Positions 40,830 to 50,205 of a stretch of DNA of 64,000 nucleotides are shown here, one piece after another; position 1 is the stretch's first letter, and each line of letters begins with the position of its first letter. The translations under genes and the position numbers were made by a program. The notes beneath the pieces were generated by a model, which made no database searches, was not told the DNA's origin, and saw nothing but the letters and a program-made list of their open reading frames with translations. Source of the stretch: Chondrilla cf. caribensis. Lineage: Eukaryota > Porifera > Demospongiae > Chondrillida > Chondrillidae. The stretch lies in NCBI GenBank assembly GCA_964020155.1, contig OZ026546.1, positions 3,782,900 to 3,846,899 of the forward strand, in the 5' to 3' direction.

Positions 40830-41530
40830 TACCATCTTGTCACATGGTACATTTAGTGCTGTATTGGTTTGTCAACGTCATATTATAGATAGTTTCCCGC
40901 CTCAACACACGAAATGGCGGGATGAGAACAGACCCTTGCTCGCGGGTCAAAATCCCATTGAAAAGTAATGAGGCGAGCATAGGTTTAAGCCACGAGAGTT
41001 AGCTACTACTATAGTTTATACTACGTAAAACACTAGTGTCATGGGTTGGTAAAATCGTAAATAAAGCACGATCCACTAGTCTTTTTGTATTATCACTCAA
41101 AGCTGACGGTTGCGTCAGTATCTTTGATGGCAAACTAAAGCATTTGAATTAGGATTGCTCACAAGAGTAAGGTTACTTACCATCGCGGTTTTCGAGCGAA
41201 TTGGATCAAAATGAGAATTAGGGAGCGTTGAAATCTCACTGGAGATGCCGCCATTTTCAGCCACGCCCATAAAGGTGACGACCTCTTCGATTACAGGGAA
41301 TTTCGTGTTCCTTGCAACAGCACGTGAAGTCAGAAGTCACGTGTGTAATGATGCACAATGTAATTACACGTGACTTCTGACTCACGTGCTGTTGCAAGGA
41401 ACACGAAACTTCCTGTACCATGGATTACATCACGTGCCGGTCGTGTCATGCATTTAACGCAGACGATCAAAAAGGTCAGAGAAACCTAAACAGTATTACA
41501 CACAATGCAATATAAAATTACACGCGAGAG
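40830..41530. repeat. Shared spacer, copy 3, with foldback insertion
   Basis: Paralogous to 21840-22460 and 25140-25960, lying between convergent gene E and receptor 6. Its middle part is rearranged: the segment around CCGCGGTTTTCGAGCGAATTGG (41180-41220) is inverted relative to copies 1 and 2, which read CTCGAAAACCGCGGTGG. Confidence 0.75.
41294..41415. mobile_element. Foldback (hairpin) element
   Basis: Two near-perfect inverted arms of about 52 bp (left CAGGGAATTTCGTGTTCCTT..., right ...AAGGAACACGAAACTTCCTG) separated by about 15 nt. GATTACA occurs at 41289-41295 and again at 41423-41429, a possible target duplication although the right copy is 7 nt from the arm. The equivalent place in spacer copy 1 (about 22295) has only TTTACGTCACATGCC. 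No coding capacity. Confidence 0.7.
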
Positions 41531-41593
41531 TAAAGTTATGAGACAGTACTAATTAGTAAGAGTAACTGTATCTTCTTGTGTTGAGACAGGACT

Positions 41594-42574
41594 TCACTTC
41601 TGCACAATTTTCTTCTCTCTCCCACGGGGAATGCAGGATGAAAAAGGTTTACCTATACACCAAACTGCAATTGGTTTAAAATACACAAATATCAAAACAG
41701 GTGGTGGTACAAGGGAGAGGTTCAGCATTGCATATGCAGAGTAGATACCAGCTGGTAGAGGTCTGCTGAAATTCCCAGTCTCAGTTTCTTCCACAGGTAC
41801 AGAGAAAGCGGCCATTAGAGGTGGGACAACCTGTCCTATGATGTTGATGGAGTTCCCAATGAGTAGGAAGAAACCCAGTTTCAACATTGCCTTGTTCAAA
41901 GTGTTGGCCTTGATGCTGTTACGTCGAATGTAGCACACAGTTAGTGTCAGGAGGACAATGGTGACTACAAATGAACAAATGCCAAATATAAAACAATACA
42001 GGGAGACGTACACATAGGATCCCATTCCAGCTGGTATCGGACTGCAAGATACATTGTCACCATATGAAGTGTACAGGACCTCATCTGAGAGTAGTGGCGC
42101 TGTTCCCAAAAAGGCACAAATCCACAATATAACTACGAGAATGATGAATATTGCAAGATTCTTTCTTGGTGTGCTCTTGTGACATCTCACTGTGGTGAAA
42201 ATCATAACAGCAAAGGTAGCCATAGACAGCAGACGTGCTACTCCGCCAAAGGCTATCAAAAAGAATATAAAACTACAGAGAACGACAGTTGGAGGTGTTC
42301 CCCTTGAAATGTTCAGATACATCCCAGTCAAGTGGTACAGTGACAGCCCCAGGGCCACAATGATACAGGCAACTGGGATATTCCCGAGTACAAGACGCAT
42401 ATGTTTGGCCGTGGTCTTATCCAGTGTTATAAATACCACAATAAACACGTTGACCACCACTGTGGGGAGGAGGACCAACAGGAGGAAGACAACACTGAAC
42501 ACTAGATATCCGGGACCAGATAGTTCCGAGGTGAAGGAAAAATATGACTTGTTCACATTGGTAAGACTCTCCAT
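41594..42574 (-). CDS. Intronless 7TM (GPCR-like) receptor 6
   Basis: Single exon, 326 residues from the ATG at 42574 (MESLTNVNKSYFSF). A longer frame starts 31 codons earlier, but that extension has no equivalent in receptors 2 and 3. It is the intact relative of the pseudogene at 22517, sharing VEETETG(N/D)FSRPLPAGIYSAYAMLN and the tail GREKKIVQK, and is very close to receptor 3 through TM1-TM5. Loop 3 differs from receptor 3 (RRNSIKANTLNKAMLKL against RRSSITDDEMKKAMLKL), where G-protein selectivity is usually set. It converges with gene E, as the pseudogene converges with gene D. Confidence 0.9.
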   Translation of the reverse strand: MESLTNVNKSYFSFTSELSGPGYLVFSVVFLLLVLLPTVVVNVFIVVFITLDKTTAKHMRLVLGNIPVACIIVALGLSLYHLTGMYLNISRGTPPTVVLCSFIFFLIAFGGVARLLSMATFAVMIFTTVRCHKSTPRKNLAIFIILVVILWICAFLGTAPLLSDEVLYTSYGDNVSCSPIPAGMGSYVYVSLYCFIFGICSFVVTIVLLTLTVCYIRRNSIKANTLNKAMLKLGFFLLIGNSINIIGQVVPPLMAAFSVPVEETETGNFSRPLPAGIYSAYAMLNLSLVPPPVLIFVYFKPIAVWCIGKPFSSCIPRGREKKIVQK

Positions 42575-44178
42575 TCTGGCTTGCCACACAGTAGTGAAAC
42601 GTTTTGAAATGTTGTCTCTTAAGAAGGTGCTACTGTAAAATTTCAACATCAGTTTCACAAATACCACTTACACAAGTTGTTCTACTTTCAATAAAAGACC
42701 ATACAGATGCATTATAACAATAGTTTAGTCATAAATATCCATATTGAATGATATAGTACATACTATGTAATATACGATTTTGATATAATATAAGAGAGTA
42801 TTGTATTGGTATACATGATCCATACTCGGTGTAAATTGCACTAGCATGTATATTATAGCGCATGTGTATGAAGTAGAAAACAATGAATGTGAAAGAGAAA
42901 AACAATGAATGTGAAATTATACTGACTACACACATTTAATGTTAGCACCTTCTAGTTCTAGATATAATTAGAAAATACCAATTACACACAGTGGTAGAAT
43001 AACAGGAATGAACTGTATGTAATAGGATAGGATACACTGTATAGTGAGAATGTTCATTAGGCCTCCCACTGTAGATCTCCCCATACATTCTGTATATCCG
43101 AAAGAGACGTCACTGAAGTAGTTGCAAGGCAGAGGAAGGCAAACTCCCAAGTTCTGAACTAGGACTACTAGCATCTTATGCAATAATAGATCTTCCATTT
43201 TAATCAAAAGTGTCACATGCCAGAATGTGACACTTCTAATTTCTCTAAACTTCAATGTTGTTATATAATGTAGCTCGTTCCACACCGATACTGTACACTA
43301 GTATATATGAAATTACGTACATAAAGGTCATGCTTGTACATTCAAATTCCACTGATATGTGCACACCTAGTCATGACCACTCAGGGATGCCATGCCAGCC
43401 AAGCACACATTGTGATAATTCAGAGGAAGCAGGTCCATGCTGACATGGCAGTATAGAGGAAGTCCAAGTTACCACCACTTACAGTTCTACACATACAGAG
43501 GCCTTGTGGAGTGATTTGTGGTCAACTCGGGTATGGTAATTGAATGCTAGTCAGGAAGTAAAGCCATACTAGTGCCACATGACCCCACATGTAGAGTTGT
43601 GGGTGATACCTGACAAGATAGGGTATGAGTGAGCTGTGCGGATGACCTTAGATTCTATTAGGTTGTGCAATCATGCTCACAGCAAAGTGGAACCATTATT
43701 TCAATGGGCAGCCATTGTTGACGGATCTAGAGTGATGTAATTACACATGCATATTACATTATGATGTGAGGTAATCATATACCTCATTGTGCTTGTGATA
43801 TTATGTAATAATTGTGAATGAACATTTTTAGTGCTTAGTGCATAATATTATTTTGAATTAAATTTTACATGTACGTACACCCATGTACAGCACTATGTAT
43901 CGTTATGCTACAATACCATGCAAAAACATAACAATTTTATCTTTTATTGTACAATGTCACAAATAACTTGTACACAGCTGAATAATATTATTATATACAT
44001 AGCAATGTTTTCATCAAAGAGAAAAGAAATTGCATAATTATTGAATGTTTAGTTCGCAACAACATGATAGTACATAAATCTGAAAGTTCACACTTGAAAA
44101 TAGTACACATTTAGAGGGGAAAAACAAGCAAACAATTGCAATGACATACACATAATTACATAGTACATCATATGTAAC
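42575..44178. other. Intergenic, no gene seen
   Basis: AT-rich. A perfect 11-bp hairpin (AAGTGTCACAT / ATGTGACACTT, 43208-43235) stands out. The less AT-rich stretch 43350-43740 lacks a long reading frame; it could be an old non-autonomous element, but no ends were found. Confidence 0.5.
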
Positions 44179-45168
44179 TCAGTCATCTGGTGTCTTGCTT
44201 TTATTCGCAATTGATGTTGAAACAAGCTTATTCTTTTTGAAGGGACATGCAAAGAAAGATATTAGCTGTTTTCGAACTGGTTTGAAGAACAGAATGATGA
44301 AAAACGGAGTGGGAATCAAAGACAAAATCAAAAACACGCCGAGAGTGTAGTTGACAGCTACATTGACCTCATGGCTTTCTCCCTGAGGTATGAACAGAGT
44401 TAAAAGAACTGGAACTGCTTGTCCAATGAAATTACTAGCATTCCCAACAAGTAAGAACAGAGCAAAGAACGCCATTGCTTTGTACAACGGTTGGCTATCA
44501 GACAAGGAATTTCTCTTCACATACACAAGAGTGATGATCGGCATGATGATGGTGAGCAAGAAGCTTCCTATGCCGAAGAGGACTAGATAAACCGCTGAAT
44601 AGGCATACGTACTGGCTCCATGTACATGAGGAGCACAACTTATTTCATCGAGGATATTTATCTGAAGGACCCCTGGGACAAGAATGGCACTGTTCACCAC
44701 AATTGTTGACAGCCATGTGATGATCACAAACAGAACAACCAGGATAAAATTCACACTCTGTGCACCCATTCTGACTATAACAAATACGACAAAGGAGTAC
44801 ACGGCCATGAAAACCAGTCTGGCTGCACCACCACTGATAACGACCCAGAACATCACCTTACAACCTTCTTTGGATGGTTCTCCACACTGACAAGCTGATA
44901 GTACCACATCCGACATGAAAAGCATGAAGAGACCCACGGCTACAACAGTACAAGCTGCCAATATGTTACTTAACAAGAATCGCACGCTTACAGGGATGGT
45001 CTTCTCTCTGATTAGAATAACCACAAGGACCAGGTTCAAGGACACAATTGGAATCAATATCACCAGAATGATGGCTAGACTGAAATAGCTGAACTCTATG
45101 TTCCCTCCTCCATCAATATCACCAGACTGACTTACATTTGTTGAATTTCCAGTAATATTGGTATCCAT
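44179..45168 (-). CDS. Intronless 7TM (GPCR-like) receptor 7
   Basis: Single exon, 329 residues. N terminus MDTNITGNSTNVSQSG with three sequons. This is a separate subfamily: TM1 LAIILVILIPIVSLNLVLVV, loop 1 REKTIPVSVRFLLSNI, then an extra Cys pair in extracellular loop 1 (SACQCGEPSKEGCKVMF) that could add a second disulfide. Loop 2 Cys is in DEISCAPHVHG. TM6 keeps LLVGNASNFIGQAVPVLL, TM7 SLIPTPFFIILFFKP with Phe replacing the usual Tyr. The tail is Lys/Ser-rich. The close paralogue at 46323-47319 is frameshifted, and the first codons plus promoter of this gene are duplicated at 49970-50205. Confidence 0.9.
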   Translation of the reverse strand: MDTNITGNSTNVSQSGDIDGGGNIEFSYFSLAIILVILIPIVSLNLVLVVILIREKTIPVSVRFLLSNILAACTVVAVGLFMLFMSDVVLSACQCGEPSKEGCKVMFWVVISGGAARLVFMAVYSFVVFVIVRMGAQSVNFILVVLFVIITWLSTIVVNSAILVPGVLQINILDEISCAPHVHGASTYAYSAVYLVLFGIGSFLLTIIMPIITLVYVKRNSLSDSQPLYKAMAFFALFLLVGNASNFIGQAVPVLLTLFIPQGESHEVNVAVNYTLGVFLILSLIPTPFFIILFFKPVRKQLISFFACPFKKNKLVSTSIANKSKTPDD

Positions 45169-45434
45169 TTCTCTACTATAGGACCCACTCCCAGGCCTCA
45201 GACCTCACTGGTATGGTGAGACTAAGAATGCACCAAAGTATGCACTATACTAGTACTTATAGAGCAACAGCCATAAAAATGTTTATGTCATATCGTAATG
45301 ATATGATACATTTTTTGTTGTTGAAGTCATATAAAGCCATAGTTGTTACTTAGCAACAAGATGTGGGATCTATTAGAGAGTGGATTGATCACACAGGGTG
45401 TATATTCCTTAGCACAGATACCATTATTATTAAA

Positions 45435-45890
45435 ATGGCTACAGATAATCAGCAGTTGAACAAAGTGGGCATACACCAGTTGTCGCCTCCGTTCCGTAAA
45501 AAAATCCTACCTTACTCTAATGAGTCGTCACCGTCAACTTGAACTTATATGGAACTCCCAATGTGGACTAACAATTACCAACAATTTGCCCGGCAGTGCC
45601 CGCGGGTGATATAGAAGTCGGAAGGCTATACCACGTCTGAGAAGAGTCGGCGTTCGACCTCGGCTGTCTGGGATCACTCAGTGACTCGAGTATCTTACGA
45701 CCGATCACTTACAAAAGATCGAGATAATTGGACTCCACTGAATCGAAGAATTTATGAACAGGACGTGGAACATGTACTGTTAGATGGACTATATCGCCAA
45801 CATCATTCATCAATATCGTTCTACACGTATCCTTACGAAACTACACTATTACCGCCATGGTTTGTAAATGGCTGCCGAAAGACTGACTAA
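45435..45890 (+). pseudogene. Single reading frame of 152 codons with two in-frame stops
   Basis: From the ATG at 45435 one frame runs to TAA at 45888, interrupted only by TGA at 45540 and TAG at 45612. The product looks like real protein: MATDNQQLNKVGIHQLSPPF, then MELPMWTNNYQQFARQCPRV, then TKDRDNWTPLNRRIYEQDVE and YPYETTLLPPWFVNGCRKTD. No frameshift is needed, and CpG content is higher than in the flanks. A processed pseudogene or a decayed intronless gene is the simplest reading. An intron with acceptor ...GATATAG at 45614 would also remove one or both stops. The family was not recognised. Confidence 0.5.
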
Positions 45891-46129
45891 GCTAGACCAA
45901 CTAACCAGGGTATAATATTCTTATTCTTATTATTATCATTACGCAAATAGGGACGGTGTGTTACGTTTATTTTGCACGAGTTGCAATTTTTGGTAAACTA
46001 TATATATACTAGAAAATTAAATTTAACATGCATAATTCATTACATATTTATATTATTATACCTGAGATGTTTATGTACATTGAGTATATTAATCACTATT
46101 GCTCAGAAATGCATATTAGATATTAATTT

Positions 46130-46130
<1 letters not shown>

Positions 46131-46181
<51 letters not shown>

Positions 46182-46199
46182 ACAACACACACACGCACG

Positions 46200-46248
<49 letters not shown>

Positions 46249-46272
46249 CACACACACATACGCTAGGACACA
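46131..46272. repeat. (CA)n microsatellite
   Basis: CA run with ACGCACGCACG interruption, ending 50 nt from the stop of the frameshifted receptor. Confidence 0.96.
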
Positions 46273-46322
46273 CACATTTCCTAAAATCAATAATAGACAA
46301 ATAATGTTGTCATCTCATCACA

Positions 46323-47319
46323 TCACTGTCCCAAATTACTGTGTTCCTTACTACTTTCCAGAGTAGCAGGAAATGTAACTTTGCTTTTAAAAGACATTTT
46401 TCGCTTTCTTGAGCGGCATCTTATACAATAAGAAGTAAAACGCTTCCTGACCGGCTTGAAAAACAAAATAGTGAAGAGCGGAGTAGGAATCAGAGATAAA
46501 ATCACAAACACTCCTAAGGTGTAGTTGATAGCAAAGTCAACATTTTTATCATCGCTTTCTGGTATGAATACAGCTAGAAGGATAGGGGTGGATTGTCCAA
46601 TGAAATTACTAGCATTCCCAATAAGTAAGAACAGAGCAAAGAATGCCATTGCTTTGTACAAGGGTTGACTATCAGACAAGGAATTTCTCTTCACATGCAT
46701 ACACAAGAGTGATGATCGACATGATGATGGTGAGCAAGAAGCTTCCTATGCTGAAGAGGACTAGATAAACTGCTGAATAGGCATACGTACTGGCACCATG
46801 TACATGAGGAGCACAACTTATTTGATCGAGGATATTTATCTGAAGGACCCCTGGGACAAGAATGGCACTGTTCACCACAATAACAACCAGCCACACTCCT
46901 ATTGACGTGAGAAAGATCCCAATGAATTTCACTCTTGAAACAAGGAATTTGACAATGACAAATACAACAACGGAATACACAGCCATGAAAACCAGTCTGG
47001 CTGCACCACCACTGATAACGACCCAGAACATCACCTTACAACCTTCTTTGGATGGTTCTCCACACTGACAAGCTGATAGTACCACATCTGACATGAAAAG
47101 CATGAAGAGAGCCACAGCTACAACAGTACAAGCTGCCAATATGTTAGTTAACAAGAATCGCACGCTTACAGGGATGGTCTTCTCTCTGATCAAAATAACC
47201 ACAAGGACCAGGTTCAAGGACACAATTGGAATTAGTATCACCAGAATGATGGCTAGACTGAAATAGCTGAACTCTATGTGTCCAGAAGCGTTGGTAACAT
47301 TTCTTGTGAAATCCTCCAT
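46323..47319 (-). pseudogene. 7TM receptor 8, broken by a 4-bp insertion
   Basis: Close paralogue of receptor 7. The frame from MEDFTRNVTNASGHIEFSYF runs through TM5 to IITLVY, where receptor 7 continues VKRNSLSDSQPLYKAM. Here the plus strand reads CTTCACATGCATACACAAG instead of CTTCACATACACAAG: four extra bases near 46695-46700 shift the frame, which then stops at about 46672. The rest (VKRNSLSDSQPLYKAM, TM6, TM7 SLIPTPLFTILFFKP, tail to SKEHSNLGQ) stays intact in the other frame. No other damage is seen, so the break is very young, polymorphic, or an assembly error. As it stands it encodes a five-helix truncated protein of 215 residues. Confidence 0.85.
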
Positions 47320-47604
47320 GATGCCAAATACACGTTATTCTCAGAAGCCTCAGTCGCACTTAATTGTAACCATTGCAGCTGTAGGTACTTTCAATAATTA
47401 TGTGTACAATAATAATATATTAAGTTAAAATTGCACACGTGCACAATGTTGAAAGTAAAAAATGTGTACATAGCATTACTGAAGCACTTACATTTTTCAT
47501 ATGCTGGAAATTGGAATGTCCTTCACCACTTCAATGAACGTGCACACAACACTGCCACACACATATACCTACACTGAACACAGGTGCTTTCAATAATATA
47601 CATA

Positions 47605-47654
<50 letters not shown>

Positions 47655-48071
47655 TAGTAATATTCTATTATGCATAGATTGCACACCTTATAATAATAAA
47701 ATATGCATATTTGCATAGCATTACTGAAATCCCTACTCTATTATGTGTGCTGGGAATTTGAATGTCCTTTACAACTTCAATGAATTGTTATACAGTATAG
47801 TGTGTGCCGTAGAAACATGTGAATATTGTTGCTGTCGTGCATGCACCCTGTAACTATCATTATAAGTCATAAGGTTTCATTGTTTACACCTCCATGCCCC
47901 ATTCATCTTACATTAATGAACCAATAATGTTGGTACAGTATTATTTTTGTATGAAAATTATTTTTAGCGAAATTATATTATATCTTGTAATGAAATTTCA
48001 TTATTACGTAAAATGCCAAAATTTTATTTCAAACCACAAATAAGTATATAAACCTAGTAAATGATTATTTG
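47320..48071. other. Intergenic with (AT)n tract and duplicated 3' flank
   Basis: (TA)n at about 47608-47655. 47695-47900 (TGCTGGGAATTTGAATGTCC, TTTACAACTTCAATGAATTG, TAGTGTGTGCCGTAG) is repeated at 54455-54620, the right border of the satellite, as part of the duplication that also produced receptors 9 and 10. Confidence 0.75.
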
Positions 48072-49076
48072 TCAAACACAAGCTTTAAGTTGTGGTGTCC
48101 TATGATTCAACTTATTCTTCTCTGAGTGATCTTGGACACAAAGCCTTTTCAGGCTCACAAAGAGAAAAAAGAACCGCATTCGAACTTTTTGAAAGTAAAA
48201 AAGAATAAGAATTGGAGTGGGTATCAGTGATATCATCACGAGTACTCCTTCTGCCAGGGCTAACATTCTATCTTGCTCACTGAAATCGCGATCTCCTAGT
48301 GGTGAGAAAGCGCCTACCAATAGTGGTATAGACTGACCAAGAGAGTTGAAGATATTTCCAACCAACAGAAACAGTGTGAACATTACCATCCTCTTCAAAT
48401 ATCTCCTGTCTTCTGTTATTGTGTTCTTCTTCAGGTATATCAGTGACAGAATGGGGAATATAATTGTCACAACACAACTGACTACTCCATACAGTATAAA
48501 ATACCCAAATGCTCCCACGAAGGTGGCAGGACCAGCACTGTGATACGAACAGGTTGATAAGGCTAAAAAGGTTACATCGACTACTTCCGGAGAAAATATT
48601 GAGAGGCAAAGGGAGGCAGCAAGCAACCACACAAAAAGGGATGCAACAGCTGTTCCCCAGAACTTTAAACCCTTCTTACCCTTCCTGACTGTAACATACA
48701 CTGTAACAGCTAGTGTGGCCATGAACAGGAGTCGTCCAGCACCTCCTGTTGTCAAAGCAACAAGCATGAATTTACAGGCTAATTCTGATGGTTGCAGGGC
48801 AACATTGGAAGATAGACAAATTGTAGCCAGGAATATCATCAACAAGGCGTAAATGGTAAGTTGCCCAGCGGACACAATGTTCAAAAGAATCAATTTGATA
48901 GTCCCTAGCATGGTCTTCTCACTGACAATTGAACCAAATAGGAAAATGTTGACCACTGTGGCAGGGAATAGGAAGATCAGGATAACAAGTAAGCTGTAGT
49001 AGCTGAATGCTCCTTCCACTTCCAATGTAACATTCAGGACATTTTCAGACGAGTTCCAGATTGTCTTCTCCATCAT
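48072..49076 (-). CDS. Intronless 7TM (GPCR-like) receptor 9
   Basis: Single exon, 334 residues from MMEKTIWNSSENVLN. A longer in-frame start (49109) is not shared by receptor 10, which has an upstream stop, so the shorter protein is preferred. The subfamily with 10, 11 and 12 is marked by LFPATVVNIFLFGSIVSEKT in TM1-loop 1, TM2 LLNIVSAGQLT, TM3 TGGAGRLLFMATLAVTVYVTV with a basic RKGKKGL in place of DRY, loop 2 STCSYH, TM6 FLLVGNIFNSLGQSIPLLVG and TM7 SLIPTPILILFYFQKVR. Two N-terminal sequons (NSS, NVT). The tail (CVQDHSEKNKLNHRTPQLKACV) has a terminal Cys-Val. Very similar to receptor 10, and part of one duplicated block. Confidence 0.9.
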   Translation of the reverse strand: MMEKTIWNSSENVLNVTLEVEGAFSYYSLLVILIFLFPATVVNIFLFGSIVSEKTMLGTIKLILLNIVSAGQLTIYALLMIFLATICLSSNVALQPSELACKFMLVALTTGGAGRLLFMATLAVTVYVTVRKGKKGLKFWGTAVASLFVWLLAASLCLSIFSPEVVDVTFLALSTCSYHSAGPATFVGAFGYFILYGVVSCVVTIIFPILSLIYLKKNTITEDRRYLKRMVMFTLFLLVGNIFNSLGQSIPLLVGAFSPLGDRDFSEQDRMLALAEGVLVMISLIPTPILILFYFQKVRMRFFFLFVSLKRLCVQDHSEKNKLNHRTPQLKACV

Positions 49077-49204
49077 AATCTTGCACTGATATACTTTCCT
49101 AACGTACAATTATAAAGTCACTCACCAACTGGTCAATATCAGCACTGAACTACTACAATATGTTCCACCTGCATGAGCTATACTATTGATTCATACATCA
49201 ACAC

Positions 49205-49940
49205 TCAGATACCTATGTATTTAATAATTCAATGACAATAACTTGAGGCTAGGACCTGACAGATGGCAACATGAATGTTGAAGCCTATTTTGTAAAAAGG
49301 TGCAATGTCCATTCATAGATTCAGACGACAACTTCTATAAGAAGTCCTGCATGGTCATGACAGCTATGCATGGCTCCCACGCTCTTAAGATAATGTTTGA
49401 CTACATAATAATGATAGTAATTGATACATAATTATGTATTGTCATGAAAAATAATGATAACGTATGTCCACATGCAGTTGCTATATGTGCTGTATTATTG
49501 TGGTTTAGACAGGGTTGGGTATTCCTTAAGGTTCTTTATAAAATTATTGGAACACCAAGAGAACTAAGAAGAGAACTAGATAAACTGCTGACTAGGCGTC
49601 GGAAGCATATGAAAAGTGGGGAGGCCATGAATGGGGTCTGTTGTACTGCACTCGCAGATGCTCACAAACACAACACTCAGATACCTATGTATTTAATAAT
49701 TCAATGACAATAACTTGAGGCTAGGACCTGACAGATGGCAACATGAATGTTGAAGCCTATTTTGTAAAAAGGTGCATTTGTGAGGTACAATGTCCATTCA
49801 TAGATTCAGACGACAACTTCTATAAGAAGTCCTGCATGGTCATGACAGCTTAGCATGGCTCCCACGCTCTTAAGATAATGTTTGCCTACATATATTGATA
49901 GTAATTGATACATAATTAAGTATTGTCATGAAATATAATG
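49205..49940. repeat. Direct repeat upstream of receptor 9
   Basis: 49209-49441 and 49677-49935 are nearly the same (CAGATACCTATGTATTTAAT, ACTTGAGGCTAGGACCTGAC, AGATTCAGACGACAACTTCT). A third, more diverged copy lies at 56350-56600 upstream of receptor 10. The spacer holds frame 49444-49707 (VAICAVLLWFRQGWVFLKVL); its start is repeated near 56605-56690, but the frame is not kept, so no gene is called. Confidence 0.85.
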
Positions 49941-49969
49941 ATAACCTTACCTATATATATATACAGCCC

Positions 49970-50205
49970 TATGAATTACATTTGTCGAATTTCCAGTAAT
50001 ATTGGTATCCATTTCTTTACTATAGGACCCAGCTCCAGGCCTCAGACCTCACTGGTATGGTGAAACTAAGAATGCACCAAAGTATGCACTATAATAGTAC
50101 TTATGGAGTAACACCATAAAAATTATGTTTATGTAATACAGTAATGATAATACATTTTTTGTTGTTGAAGTCATATAATAAAGCCATAGTTGTTACTTAG
50201 CAACA
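49970..50205 (-). pseudogene. Duplicated 5' end and promoter of receptor 7
   Basis: Matches 45131-45365 in order: the first codons of receptor 7 (reverse of TTGTCGAATTTCCAGTAATA, TTGGTATCCAT), the leader (ACTATAGGACCCA, CTCAGACCTCACTGGTATGG) and upstream DNA (ATACATTTTTTGTTGTTGAA, TAGTTGTTACTTAGCAACAA). About 17 codons remain, then similarity ends. At its far side the sequence passes straight into the satellite at AGATGGGA. Confidence 0.88.

Noticed and set aside
43350..43740. tRNA-derived SINE
   Set aside because: Less AT-rich and element-like, but no convincing A and B boxes or tail could be found.
49444..49707. 87-codon frame (VLLWFRQGWVFLKVLYKIIG) as a gene
   Set aside because: Only its first third is repeated at 56605, and the frame is lost there; no domain recognised.
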